Assembly: GCA_003342815.1 (NCBI GenBank)
Contig: PTEX01000234.1
Location: 183,132 to 247,131, forward strand
DNA: 64,000 bases
DNA from: Eudromia elegans
Lineage: Eukaryota; Chordata; Aves; Tinamiformes; Tinamidae
Direction: 5' to 3'
Below are positions 1 to 11,714 of the stretch, in pieces (positions within the stretch are counted from its first letter, which is position 1; every line of letters starts with the position of its first letter). The position numbers and the translations under genes are program-made. The notes beneath the pieces were generated by a model. It ran no database searches. It had not been told where the DNA came from and saw only the letters and a program-made list of their open reading frames with translations.

Positions 1-3000
1 GAGAGTCCTGTACTTTAGAGAATCCTGTTGCATTCCCTATGTTGCAAATGGAGCCTCCTCGGAGCTCCTGCATGCTGTTCTGCACGGTTCCTGTCACACT
101 CTAACCACACTATTAAAAAGCAATGAGCGCTCACTGACTCAGTTTTCTCCTCAACACTCTATAAAAATAATGACATTTCTGTTCCAGACCACCTCTGTGG
201 AGGTCACTCACCCCTTTTACAGCACACTTCCTCGAGGTTCCTCCCGAAATGTTCTCGGGCTCCTGGGACAGCTCAGTTCCTCCAAGGCAATTGCTGCTTC
301 TTTTCCAAAGAACTCGTTGTTTTAACATAGGGAAGTGCTGGTCTGATAGGCATGGAGAATTAAGCGAGTCAAAGTAATGAGAGGGAGGCTTTTTTAGTAT
401 CGTGCTCCAGGGCTTGTTTCTGTCCTGAGAGAGAAGTTTTCTCTTGCAGGGAAATGCAGCCAGAAGGGATACTTGAGCCAAGTAAGAATGTGGCTTTCAG
501 TGGAATTACCTGCCCAAAGGACTTCTGTCAGCCTTGGGTAGGTGCCTGAGATGACTTTCATTATTCATAAATACTCAGAATGAAGCTGAAATTAAAGAGC
601 TTTTAACTGGCAACATGAAATAAGAAAAATACTGCATATGTGACCAAAATTGTTAAAATATAAAGTAGAGGTTTCAGTGCATGGCAGAAGGTTTGGGAAC
701 AGCAGCAGGAGAATGACATGCACAAACCTACTTGTCATGTTCTGGAAAATTTATCCAGTAACTGATTGCCATCAGAGAAAGCATTCTTCAGCACACTCAT
801 CTTGGAAATGACCATATATGAGAGCATAATGAGATCATATGAATATAGATTTGCACAAAATCCAGCTGTTGAGATGTTCCCAAAGCTCCAGCAGCCAAAG
901 AAAGCATACCAGTGAACAGGGATGTGAAGTTTTGCCAGCAGGCACTCTGATGGAAGGGAGAGCAAACACAAGGATTAAGTCTATTTTGGGAGTGGGGTTT
1001 TGTACAGTCTTTTTGTGTCTCTCTTTTGTACTAGTCAAACACTTGGCGAAAGCAGTGATAGTGGTGAGTACATAGGGAGGAAGAAGATGATGAAGGGCAC
1101 ATGTTGGCAGAGGACGCTTGTGCCATGGGAAGGAAGAGCATTTGGGTCTGAACTGCAGCATGAGTGGACAGGGGATGTAGCTGAGCCCGTATTTGGCAAG
1201 AATTGCATAATGTTGCACTGAAGTCCCTCAGGACTTTAAGCGAGGCAGAGAGAAAATTAAATGGAGATTATTTCTGGAAACAGAAATCTGGTAGAAAACC
1301 CAACCTTGTAGGGGAGCAGAAGCACCTTGCGCTGAAGGGAAGAAAAGACAAGAGCATAAGCTTTATCCTGAATTTAATGCTGGGGGAGGGATGAGATCAG
1401 TGCAAGGTCTGTATTCTGCTCATCTGCATCTGGGGGGGTTGTGTCCATTAGGGACTGTGGAGCCCCCTCAGGCATGAGTCCCACAGCTGCTGGCTGCCCA
1501 CGGCCAGAAGCTGTCACTACTTGGAGACTGTTGAATTGCTTGCCTAAAATGAGACTTCGTTGCCTTACCTTACTCATTTTCTGGCAGCTGGGTTGAGAGG
1601 GTGGTTGGGTAGATGTTGGAACAGAATAATTTGTTGCTTAGAGAGGCCATATGAGAGAATCAGGGATGAAACTTATGGACTGCTTTGAAGGGGAGCGAAA
1701 ATTTGCTTTGCAACAACTACATCTGTTTAGTGAATAAATGCAATGCTTCCCGTGGGGGTGACCTCACCACAGGGAAGTGGACATTGTCACTGAATGCGTT
1801 CTATAGCTGTCACTAGAAGTGGTTATCAGCTTGATCTGCAAGTGACATCGCAGAGTGTGACGTTTCTCCATTCTGCCATTGTCATGCGGACACTTTCCTT
1901 GATACTGCCAATAAAAATCACGTGATTGATGGTAGGAGGTGTTGTCGAGATGAACTTCATCTCCAGGTGTGCCCTCCCAGGACGTTTGACCAACGTGTGT
2001 CATGGAGCAGGAAACTCTCATCCAGCCTTTCCAAACAACACATTTGGTACTGTGCCTAAAGCCAACGGTGAGTCAGCTGTTGGAACTGATGCTGTTTTGT
2101 CATCCCCGTGCCAACACGCCAAGCTGGATTCCCATTGCCAGCATTAGGGAAGCATCTGATGGCTCCAGGCTGCTGTGCAGTCATTGCTTCGGTTTCCTGA
2201 GCGGTCATCTGCACGGAAACTGAATCAGAGAACTGAAGGAAAGGTGGGTCACGTGGAGGATTAGTGAATAATACATGGCTAATTGTTTTGGATTTTTAAC
2301 CAGTTGTTAGATCTTTCACCTGACAGACAAAATTCATACATTTCAGAACTCAAACATTCAGAATTCATACATTTATGAAGCCAGGCCACACCTCAGAAAC
2401 CCCTGTGAAATACCTACCGTGTGCAGTGGGTGTGTGCCCATTTCCAAGGAAGGAAAGCTTGAACGTAGGTGATGTTTACCGCGAGGAGGACTTGGGAGGT
2501 AGAGATGTTTAATGCAATAGAGAGACAGCTGGGAATAAATCTATTCAAGCCTTCCTCCCTTTCCCTTAATTCAGAAGGTTGCAGACAGATGTAAAGGAAA
2601 GGAGGAGATGGAAACCAAACTAATCATTTCACTGTTGTCTTTCTGAAAATGTACAATACACATATTATTTTGCAGTAAATGGTGTAAAAATCTTAAGAAT
2701 TCTTTTAAAATGTGTGATGGAGGAGTTACAATAATATACAATATACAATAATAGCAGGATGTTACCTATATTATTATATATATCCCTTTAGCTGCAAATT
2801 TTCTTCCCACTTCTGACACGTGCTTCCAGGCAGCCACTGAATGAGAAGGTAGGTGACTTGTTTTGTCCTGCCGCCTCTTTAGTCAGTCATGTGAAGTATC
2901 CAGCCTGACAGAATTCCCCAACAGGACGGCGAGCTATTACTGCCCGCCACTGGTCTCTTGCCTCTTCAATAGTGTTTTGCTGCCAGAATTAAATACTTTC

Positions 3001-3950
3001 ATAGTGTGGCTATTTAATGAGAGAAATTGTGGTGGTTGCCACAGGCGTATTGTTTAGTTATGAATAACAAGAGAAATGCCTGTGAAAGAATTTCTATTAG
3101 AAGCTGGTCTAAGACACGCAAAAACTGTGAAACTACGAACAGAGTAATAGATGGACGAGGCTGGCGTGCAACACAAGCCTGGGCCTCGGCTGGGATTAGT
3201 AGGAACCAGATGTAGTATCTGGATTCTTGTCCTCCACCCCTTATTTTGAATTTTTTTCTAATGAGGTCCTTGAAGTGAGATTCATTCCTTATGTTTCTGG
3301 GGGAGGCTGATAGGGGTTACACCTGTTGTTGGTTTGCTGCACCCATATGGATGCTGAGGGTTGAGGATGCAACAAGTAAGGACACGGAATCTCAAACAAA
3401 GTCCCTGCTGGATATCAGGAGAGTGCTGATAACGTTGGTAATGTTGAGATTTTAAGCCGTCCTATATTGCTTTAAGAGATCAGTTGGCTGTGAGTACGGT
3501 TCAAATATTTGGCGCTGTACTCTAACAGCTTGTAGTCAAATGCATCCTTTTACCTTAAATGATCTGTCCCAGTTAAATCAGCTGTTCCTCGAATCAGACT
3601 CGGTGCTGGAACTCACTGTAAGAGACGTAGAAATATTTTTAAAATCAGATATTCGTCCACGTCAGTTTGTATTTCTGTTTCTCTAAATGCCTTATGGTAC
3701 TGCTGCTGGGATACCCCTTCCACCATCTGCACAACAACCAGAGGCTAATTTTCTGTTTGACAGCAGTGAACATATTAACCCTGAGAGAGGGAGAAATAGA
3801 AGATTACAGGATAAAACACGTGGAAGAGGAGCAGAGGGCTAATTGCATGTGTTCAAGGAATAAGAAGCATCAGAAGGGAGGATAGAGAAGTCATGTGCAT
3901 CCTCAGGAGGCTATAAATAATTCCAGGGTAATCTCCCCTGCTTTGAACTG
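1..3950. other. Intergenic or intronic stretch, no gene supported
   Basis: Moderately AT-rich unique sequence. Open frames here are short, overlap one another on both strands and have no recognisable protein pattern. I see no tRNA, rRNA or recent CR1 end. A short AT-rich run of alternating TA and AAT occurs around 2725-2790. The stretch could be intron or 3' region of a gene to the left, but nothing proves it. Confidence 0.5.
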
Positions 3951-3959
3951 TGTCGTTAG

Positions 3960-4340
3960 GAAAGCGAGCGGTGGGACGTGGGCGGGACGTACCCTGGGCT
4001 CTGCGCTCGGTGGGGGGCATCGTGCTCGTCCGGGGTGCAGAACACATTCTCCTTGAGCCGAGCAGCCAGGGGCTGTGCCGGCCTCGAGCCCAGGAGAGCC
4101 CTGCTGTCCTCCTCTAATGGCACGGGAGGGCCGCGAGGGGGATTTGGATCTGTGAGAGCCGCAGCCCAGGCCGCCCACTTGAGGCTGCCGCGCGCTCGGC
4201 CTGGAGGCTACTCGGCCCCATGGGGAGCCTGTCCCGCGGGCTCGAGCGCCGCATGGTGTGTGAGAGCCTGCGCGGGGTTCGCTTTGCAGCAGCAAACCTG
4301 CACCTCGCTCGTGTTAGGTACCCGAGCCGTGTGTGTGCAG
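3960..4340. promoter_or_regulatory. Isolated CpG-rich patch
   Basis: GC content and CpG frequency rise sharply compared with both flanks, with many CGs in runs such as GAGCGGTGGGACG and CCGCGGGCTCGAGCG. In birds such patches often mark promoters or first exons. An ATG at 4220 opens a plus-strand frame of 105 codons, with a possible donor (GTTAG/GTACCC) near 4316. The encoded peptide is not recognised, so I do not call a gene. Confidence 0.35.
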
Positions 4341-4999
4341 AGCTCCTGTGGATGCTTTCACAAGACAGGACAGCGGCTGTCTACAGGCTGTGGCAAAGGA
4401 GAGTGTTTGGAGTAATTCTGCAAAAACCTCTTTGTGCGTCAGCTCCTTTCTGCTCGTCTTTTAAATGGTGGGGGTTGTGTCCGTGGGCACAGCGATCAGT
4501 GCAGCTCTTGGAAAGGGCAGCTATGGCGCTGCCCTAGGATGCCCTAGGAAACAGGGGCACGCGACGCTTTCGCTGAGTGCTCTGCTGTGCTCAGGCTCGC
4601 ACGTCTTTCCATGGCTCCACAGTATGGGCTTTCAGGCAGCGCAGTTTTCCTCTAATGTGGCCTTTTTCATTTGTCTGCCTCTAACTGACAGTTTTTTGTT
4701 TTCTGGCCTGCCAGAGCACTTGGCTCTTTCTATGCTTTCTTGCCTTTCATTTCTAAAGCAGCCCATTCCCTACGAGTGGCAGATATTTACAGCCACAAGC
4801 CTGTCTGCAGATCTGAGGGCTGCACACTTGGCAAGGAGCATCAGCATTCCCATCAAGGGCACTTGTGCCACACCTAAGGTGTTTCTAGGACGTGGAGCCT
4901 GGAGAAGGGATTTTCTTGTGCCTCTGGATGAGACACGGCAATGTTGACAACAGAAGAGAGTTTTTATTTCAGTATTCCTATCACCTACAATGGAAGCAC

Positions 5000-5168
5000 A
5001 GGGCTGCGTGGGGCTGTTCTAGGGCTGCGTGGGGCTGTTCTAGGGCTGCGTGGGGCTGTTCTAGGGCTGCGTGGGGCTGTTCTNAGGGCTGCGTGGGGCT
5101 GTTCTAGGGCTGCGTGGGGCTGTTCTAGGGCTGCGTGGGGCTGTTCTAGGGCTGCGTGGGGCTGTTCT
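5000..5168 (+). repeat. 21-bp minisatellite, eight copies
   Basis: Eight head-to-tail copies of the unit AGGGCTGCGTGGGGCTGTTC plus T, at 5000, 5021, 5042, 5063, 5085, 5106, 5127 and 5148. The copies look identical. One N at 5084 sits between copies four and five and shifts the register by one base. Because the unit is 21 bp, each plus-strand frame reads as a heptapeptide repeat (GLRGAVL in one frame). The perfect identity points to recent expansion. The true copy number is uncertain because the ambiguous base lies inside the array. Confidence 0.95.
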
Positions 5169-8100
5169 TGAAGATACCAGTCCTACTGGAGAACAGCAGC
5201 ACTTAAAACAGTTTGAGGGTGGAAACACACACAGCCCCAGGTGTGCACTGTGAATGGCTCCTATGAGAAGACGGATGCACTTCTAAATGTTTCCAAGCAT
5301 TTTCAATCTGAAGAGACTTACTGAGTTTTGAAATTGAGTAGGTGTCCCTTATTCATCGCTCTTTACAAAGGAATCCTTGTTTATCTTCCTAGCAAAAGGC
5401 AAAAAAAAAAAACCCCACACACAAAAAAACCACACTTCAGTACTTGGGTGGATCTTATAGCACTGTTTCTAACATAAACAAGGTTTCCTTTTGCTCTTGA
5501 TTTTGATGCCTTATATGTATTAGCGGAAGCACAGCAGACCAACAGGGATGCGTTAGTGGGTAGGAATACGGGCTCTGCAGTGTGGAGCCTCCCGACTGCT
5601 CCGCGTCTCAGGGGCTGCAGAAGCCCTGTCAGAGCAGCAATTACTTTTAAAAGGATTTGGGTGAGGGTTAATTTCTGGACCTGTGTTTTAATGTGGTGCT
5701 TTTGTCTTGAGAAACACCTCATTCTTTTTTCAAAGTGTTTACTTGACAAGCAGACACCGACTGTCCCCATAGTCATTTTAGACAAAGCCGGCCATTTTAG
5801 ACAACACTGCATTCTAAACTCTTATGCCAGCAAATATTTTCTTTGAATGGAAGCCTGTCCTTTCTCTCAGCCACCATAAAATATAGCTGGAGGAAGCTGA
5901 GGCATTTCCAATGATCGAGTCTGCCCTATCAGTCTTTCCTTGGCAAGTTCTCTAAGGATAACACACAAAACCATGAAATTTCACTGCCACAGATAGGTTG
6001 CTTTCTGATATATAAAAATACTATGGAATGAACATTTAGTCATAAGAAAGATAATTGATTTATGCAGAAACCAAGATGAAAGTGAAATTAATATGTCAAA
6101 TTATTTGAGAAATTTTGAGGCTCTTTGGTGTTTGATTTTTTTTTTTTTAAACTGGCAGCTCTTTTTGGATTGTCTATATTTATTTGTCCGCTTAGATTTT
6201 TATAGTGGTTTGCCATTACATTCCTATTGCATCAATGCCTTGCATAATCCTGAACGAGCGTTTTGGTTTTCTGCGTTGTTACTCTACACAGCTTTTATGG
6301 TTTTTGGATTAACTGTAGCCTCTCCACCCTCTTCTCCTTCTGTAACTGATCAAATCCTGCAAAGAATCCGCTCCTTTGGATAGATCTTTTCCTGCCCGTG
6401 CTCTTTCTCACTGAGGTTGGAAATGTTATTAATTTTATTTAGTATGTGGGAAACACTTGGCTAACCCTTTAAAACCATGTTTCAAACCTGTAATTCAATA
6501 AAGTCTTTATTTTTAATGATAATAGCTCTTTCTCCTTGTGCTTTCCAAGCCGAGTTCTTTCTGGTTTCAAGAGAATGAAGCACTATTTTCCATTTTCAAA
6601 GCAAAATGTTCCTATTATGTTTTTCAGTTTGGCTAAAATAAACCACAAAGTTGTTTAGAAAGTTTTCTAGGGAAAGAAGTACACTGTTATTTTTCTATAT
6701 TATGCAATCTTATAGTGGTTTTTGTGCTAGAAGGTGAGGGAGGAAGGCAGGCAGCCCTATCCATCTTGCTGAGTTTAAAACTTGGTGCTAGGGTGATGAT
6801 CCATCTCCGCTGAGCCCTGGTCAAGGCTCATGCACTAGTGCACAAGACCAAGGAATTTCACTACTTCTTTTAGACTGAAGTGTTTTTCTTTGCTTGCTCT
6901 GTTTTCCTTTGGACTCATTTAGCTCCATACCATGCAATTGTATCGCGTGATGATGTGCATTAAACTGTTGGCCAGAGCTGCCCTTTCAGTTCTTCAACAC
7001 GCCTCTGGTAGCGGCTGGCTTTGCTGCCTTGGTTAGGCGTGCTTGTGGCACCCAGGTGCAAACGATTATCCCCTTGCACAAAGGGAAGGGTGAGTCACAG
7101 GGTATGGAATGATCCTCAGGTGTGGATGAGACTTTAGGAATGCTACAGGCCATGGAGCCGATGGCTTCCTTCCCTCTAGGTCCTCATCAAGCTAAGGGTG
7201 GAGCTAAGGAACAGCAGGTTTGAGGAGACCTGTGAGGTGAGGAGGGCCTACAGCCTCACCTCAGCAGTGCAACTGCCTCTCACCTCTTCACCTTCTCTCT
7301 CTCAATTAGGAAAAAAAGAAATTGAAAGAGAATTTTTTTTGTTGCAATGCGTCTTGCAATGGTTGCTGTGTGTTTTGTGTTCTTAACCATCATGATCTCA
7401 TCTGCGAGTGGCTGTATTAAAAGGTTTCAGGTCATGATTTAAGACTCTATAAGAGGAACTAGATCCTTCCATTACGCTTGGGCATCAGAGATCATCAGTG
7501 CTCCCGGAGGAAAATGGGTGCAGAACAACGAGCATCTGCTGAGGTGATACCTGAGGATGTAGCCCCATTTCGATTGCTACAGTTTAATATTGTTGTCGTG
7601 TCCCCTCAATTGCACTGCTACTTAGATAAGGAGTTCTGTAAAAACAGCTGCAATATTTGAGGCTGAAAATTAAACCAAAACTGAAAATTTCTGTGAGATT
7701 ACAAAATACTGTATTTGTAGATAACAAAACATACAGCAGCCTTAAAAGGTTTCTGAGACCAACTTTGCAGAAGAAGACTGACCATTAAAGTTTATATTGC
7801 TGCTTTGGTTTGTCCGTGATCATCCTGTTCTTAAGAGAATGACAGTAAAGTGCTTTTCAAATTTGACTTGTGGTTAGAATCAGTACTATGCCAAAGCACA
7901 GCTGCCAAGCTTATTTGGAGGTTAGATCACTGGTCTCCAAATAATCTAGAGTTCAGATTCAGGTCTTCTACTGTCAGTACAAAAGGCAGAGAAGCGTCAA
8001 AGCCAATCTAAGACAGTTGCTTTATAGTTTGCACGTTAACTCTTTGATTATTCTTATGGTACTTTTAAATCTTTAAGCAGTTAATGTGCATTTGACCCCA

Positions 8101-9960
8101 GATACTTAGGTAACTTGTCAATTTTCGGTCTGCATCAGTCTGTTGGCAGGGATTCCTTTGTGTTTTTAAGAATGTGCTCTTTTTCTGGTCCCTGAGCATT
8201 TCCAAGAAAAGCATGTATATTGCAAATAGTATCTCTCACACTGTTCACCTAAGAACCAGTTGGCTCTTCATATCAGAGAGCCAGAAGTGAGAATAAATGT
8301 AGAAGGTTGCCAAGATTAGATCAGAAAAGATGTTATACTATAGAGAATTTTTGCCAGTTAGGTGCAGAATCAGATAAAAAGAAGGGTGCCTGGGAGTTAC
8401 AAATGCAGCCAGCAGCAAACCCTTGCAGGCAATTGATTTAGAAGCACTCAGCTTGGAAAAGGAATTGGCAGAAGGCTGGATCAGGGACATCACTAATGGG
8501 ATGTAATGCTTTTCTAGCTAAGCAGTTCAAATCCATAACGGGTCTAGCATGACCGGTGTGCTCTTTGATGCAGATGAAGTAAATGGAACTGTAGGTAACG
8601 GTGCCCTTGCCCCACCTGACTCTGGTGGCAATGGGAAGGAGGCTGCATGAGACCCTAGTGCTGGTACCTTTCCTGCTTGCACCCAGTTTGCAATCTGTAA
8701 AGCTCCTCTAACAATTCAAGCACTCTGCTTGGGTGGAAAAATAAGAGTGGAGAGAGGGCAACGAAGTCAAGAAGGAGCTGTGGACTCCATCATCATGTTG
8801 TTGATATAGTTGCTAAACTATGGATTAACTCAGCTCAAGAGCACTAAACCTTGAATCAATAAGCATTGAATGCACGCTGACGTTCATCCCTTGCTAAACA
8901 TGCCCTTAAAGTAAATCACATTCTTACAAGCTTTGAAGAAACATTGCTTTTCTGCAGATATTTAAAATAGCTTTGGTACAGGAGCGTGAAGTTATTTTGT
9001 GTTGCTAAAGAAGCATGAAATTATTTAACTCTCCGTGACCTCTTCTCTTCTGCCCTTCCAAGCAGATTAGACACAGATTTCATGCTCTCTGTTAAGGAAA
9101 TAAAAAACTGAAATGAGAACTAGACACCTGGACCTGTTTCTGTAGAAGCTAACTTTGAACCCTCCACCTTGCAGAGGACTCAGTACTTATTTCTAACTTA
9201 TTAGAGTCTCTAAAATTCAAGAATAAGTGATATTTGAGATATACTTATTTATGTTAGAACGAAATGTTAATAGCTGAGATTTGCTTTCTGCTCACTTTCT
9301 GTTTACAATCCTTCAATGAATATTTGGTTTTCATTATTTGTTGGTGTTTTAAAAGTTAATATGAAAAAGCTTCCCTTTTATGTTGTGTAGTACTAAGTGA
9401 TGTTGAAAAGTATCAATGTTGCATGCAGCCTTGGTACTGCTACTGTCACCCACAGTAGTATTTGTGCAACTCCCAGTTGTTTCCAGTTAGGAACGTTTAG
9501 GTTCATTTAGGTCTGAGAAAGCCTATCGAAACCTTCAGTCATTTATTTTTCCCTTTGGAAAGCTGAAGGGCTGCCATCACAAAGAGAAGTATTATTTTAA
9601 AATAATAAAAATGAACTTTATTGTAAAGGTGAGTGAAATAGTTCATTTTTATCTAAATTTTGTTTCTTGTAAGAAAAAAAAATGACAAGTTTATAAAGTA
9701 AATCTGATTTTTGGAAGTAGGAGTAGTTTTTGATTACCTCAACTCAAAGGCACAATTCAAAGCCAGCATAAATGTTCTGACCTGAGACTGTGTCCATAAA
9801 AATGTAGTTTTCAGGGGTTGTTGCCTTCTGGAGAGTTCCAGTTCCTGGACAGCAGCATATATGCCGACTCCTGCTCATAATTGCGCTAAGAAAATAGAGG
9901 AAATAGAATTTCCTGAAGAGAGGTTTTGGAAAGAGATCAGATGAACTCCCTAAATGAAGG
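5169..9960. other. AT-rich stretch without a supported gene
   Basis: The frames here are short and unrecognised. An A/C-rich low-complexity run lies at about 5400-5435. A 96-codon frame at 6093-6383 encodes a hydrophobic peptide and stops about 110 bases before a polyadenylation signal, but it has no recognisable family or splice support. No recent transposon end was seen. Confidence 0.45.
6497..6502 (+). terminator. Candidate polyadenylation signal AATAAA
   Basis: A canonical AATAAA is followed within about 40 bases by a T/GT-rich stretch (CTTTCTCCTTGTGCTTT), the usual arrangement at a vertebrate cleavage site. It could mark the end of an unrecognised plus-strand transcript. It may also be chance in AT-rich DNA. 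Confidence 0.25.
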
Positions 9961-10009
9961 CTGCTGAGTTATTGCAAGGATTTAAATAACAATAGGGATG
10001 TCGTGGCCA

Positions 10010-10175
10010 GAGAAACCACACGGATCCTCCAAAACCGGTGCCGGAGGAGGCGATCGAGGTCTCGCTGCAGGAAGGGAGAGCGAGGCCGGCGCGCGCGGCC
10101 CCGCTGTGCGAGGGCAGGGGCAGCGCAGGTAGATGTGCGGCGTGGCAGACGAGGCAGGGCTAAGAGGCTTGTGAG
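10010..10175. promoter_or_regulatory. Short CpG-rich patch with arginine-rich frame
   Basis: A local island of CGs about 1.4 kb upstream of the dehydratase-like gene. On the plus strand it lies in a 66-codon frame (10003-10203) that is extremely arginine-rich, as expected for translated CpG/purine-rich DNA. It could be an upstream promoter or enhancer, or a first exon of an unseen transcript. Confidence 0.25.
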
Positions 10176-10214
10176 GACGATGAAGTTTGACAGAGAAGAA
10201 TGAGAGGAAGACAC

Positions 10215-11400
10215 ATCTAATAATAGTGGGTGTTTAACCGTCTATCGCTCATTAAGGGAATAAGCAGCTCAGAAAATAGTCGTAGTTAACTCAGAGCAAT
10301 TACGGCGTGCTGCGCCTCTGAGACAGCACACAGTCAGCATTTCTGGCCACGCTCAGCCACGGGGCTGGAGTGGATGTTTGACAGGGGCTTAAATCTGCCG
10401 CACAAGGGTCCTTCGTCCCCAGGGAGATGATTGCATGGGAGCACTCCGGAAGGACAGTTGCTGGCGTTTCCATGTACTTTGGTGCTAAAACAGCTCCATG
10501 AATTTGGTGTGAACCACAGGCCGAGCTGCTGTGCCCCCGCCAAGCACGTGCTGCCCCCACAGCCTGAGCCTCCGCTGGCAGGGAGTCTGCACAGGGCAGA
10601 TGAGAGGGGCTTGGGCAGGAGATGCAGGGAAAACCGCCTGGCCCAGAGGTTCCTCAGGGCTGCGGTCTGCACAGTGTGGACCTGCCTGCCCCAGGGGTAA
10701 GTCAGGCTGTGCAGCACGGTTCCATTGCTCCTAGGGACCCCAGAGACTACGTGTGCTCGCTTGTTCTGACCTTCCCATGTGGAGCAGCCTGGCGCATTTC
10801 TCACAGGATGCTGTGGGGAGGGTGAGGTCACAGTTTGGGTTAGAGTACTGAAGGACCACTGAGGTGGGACATCTGAGCAGTTCCCAAGGAGGCTGAAGCT
10901 TAGACCCTCCTGGTACCATGTTATGCAGGGAAGGAATATTACACAGGAAGAGAACCGTCGGAGGGCTTCTGCTCCTGTACCCTACATACAGCCAGCATGT
11001 ACCTGTGAATCCTCCACTGCCTTTGCTAACACTGCCCTACAAAGCTGAAGAATGCTCTTAGGGATCTTTTTCGATACCTCACTGCACTATTTTCCCTATA
11101 CTTTAAGTGATATTTTCTTTCTCTCTATCTGGAGTTTTTGCACAGCATCTCTTCAGCTGCAAGGATTTGTGCCAAGAGAAGACCTGAATGAAGTAATGGG
11201 TCTGCTCTGCACTGGCATCCCTTGGTGCTGCCACGAAGGGCCTCTGCACCTGCCTGAAACGCCAGGAAAAGGGCAGCGATTCCTTGCTGCTTCTGTCTGC
11301 CCAAGTGTGTCCCGTTAAATCACAGGCCCCGCAGCAAGTCTGGGTCATGCTCCACAGCTAAGCAGTAAGTAACTAAAGCTGCAAGTGTCCTGCTAACGGA
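10215..11400. other. Upstream flank of the dehydratase-like gene
   Basis: Unique sequence with overlapping short frames on both strands and no family match that I can recognise. I see no transposon end. Confidence 0.4.
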
Positions 11401-11613
11401 ACGTCACCGCGCGTAATCCGGGCCCTGACTCAAATCGACAAGGACAGGTTGGCCGCTGAAATAATCTCTTTAAATAGCAGCAGCCGCCCCCCAGCGCCGC
11501 TCCCCGCCCCGGCCCACACTGCAGAGCTGCTGCTGCCGCCGTGCCCGGCCGGCACCTCGCAGGCAGGGCTGCCCGCAGGCCCCGCTCGGGCTCCGCTCGG
11601 CCCCGCCGGCACC
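11400..11613 (+). promoter_or_regulatory. Promoter and 5' UTR of the dehydratase-like gene
   Basis: A TATA-like TTTAAATA at 11469-11476 is followed by a GC-rich stretch with several CCGCCCC/CCCCGCCC-type GC boxes, and then by an ATG at 11614 in good Kozak context (GGCACCATGA). If the TATA-like box is used, the start site would be near 11500 and the 5' UTR about 110 bases. The same element (CTTTAAATAG) resembles a MEF2 site with one mismatch. This is inferred from sequence only. Confidence 0.5.
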
Positions 11614-11714
11614 ATGAATTTTGCAGCGCAGCTGCTCTACTCTAGGGCATTGAAGAACAGAACGCCCAGGGTGTGCTCCCGCAGAGAGGAAGACTACGAC
11701 CCGTTCTGGCAAAG
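11614..11714 (+). CDS. Dehydratase-like exon 1
   Basis: The ATG at 11614 has a good Kozak context downstream of a TATA-like box. It encodes 33 residues plus two bases (phase 2), which match the single leading base of exon 2 to give arginine 34. The N-terminus ([16 protein letters not shown]) is basic and free of acidic residues, so it could be a mitochondrial presequence. The donor CAAAG/GTTGGA is weak. Without using it the frame stops after 40 codons. Confidence 0.55.

Noticed and set aside
3978-4947. Several 100-160 codon frames around the CpG patch as genes
   Set aside because: They overlap in different registers, lack any recognisable domain and follow from high GC content.
11449-11613. 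Extension of the exon 1 frame upstream into a proline/alanine-rich leader
   Set aside because: The first ATG of this frame after the promoter with a good Kozak context is at 11614. The upstream codons are translated GC-box sequence.
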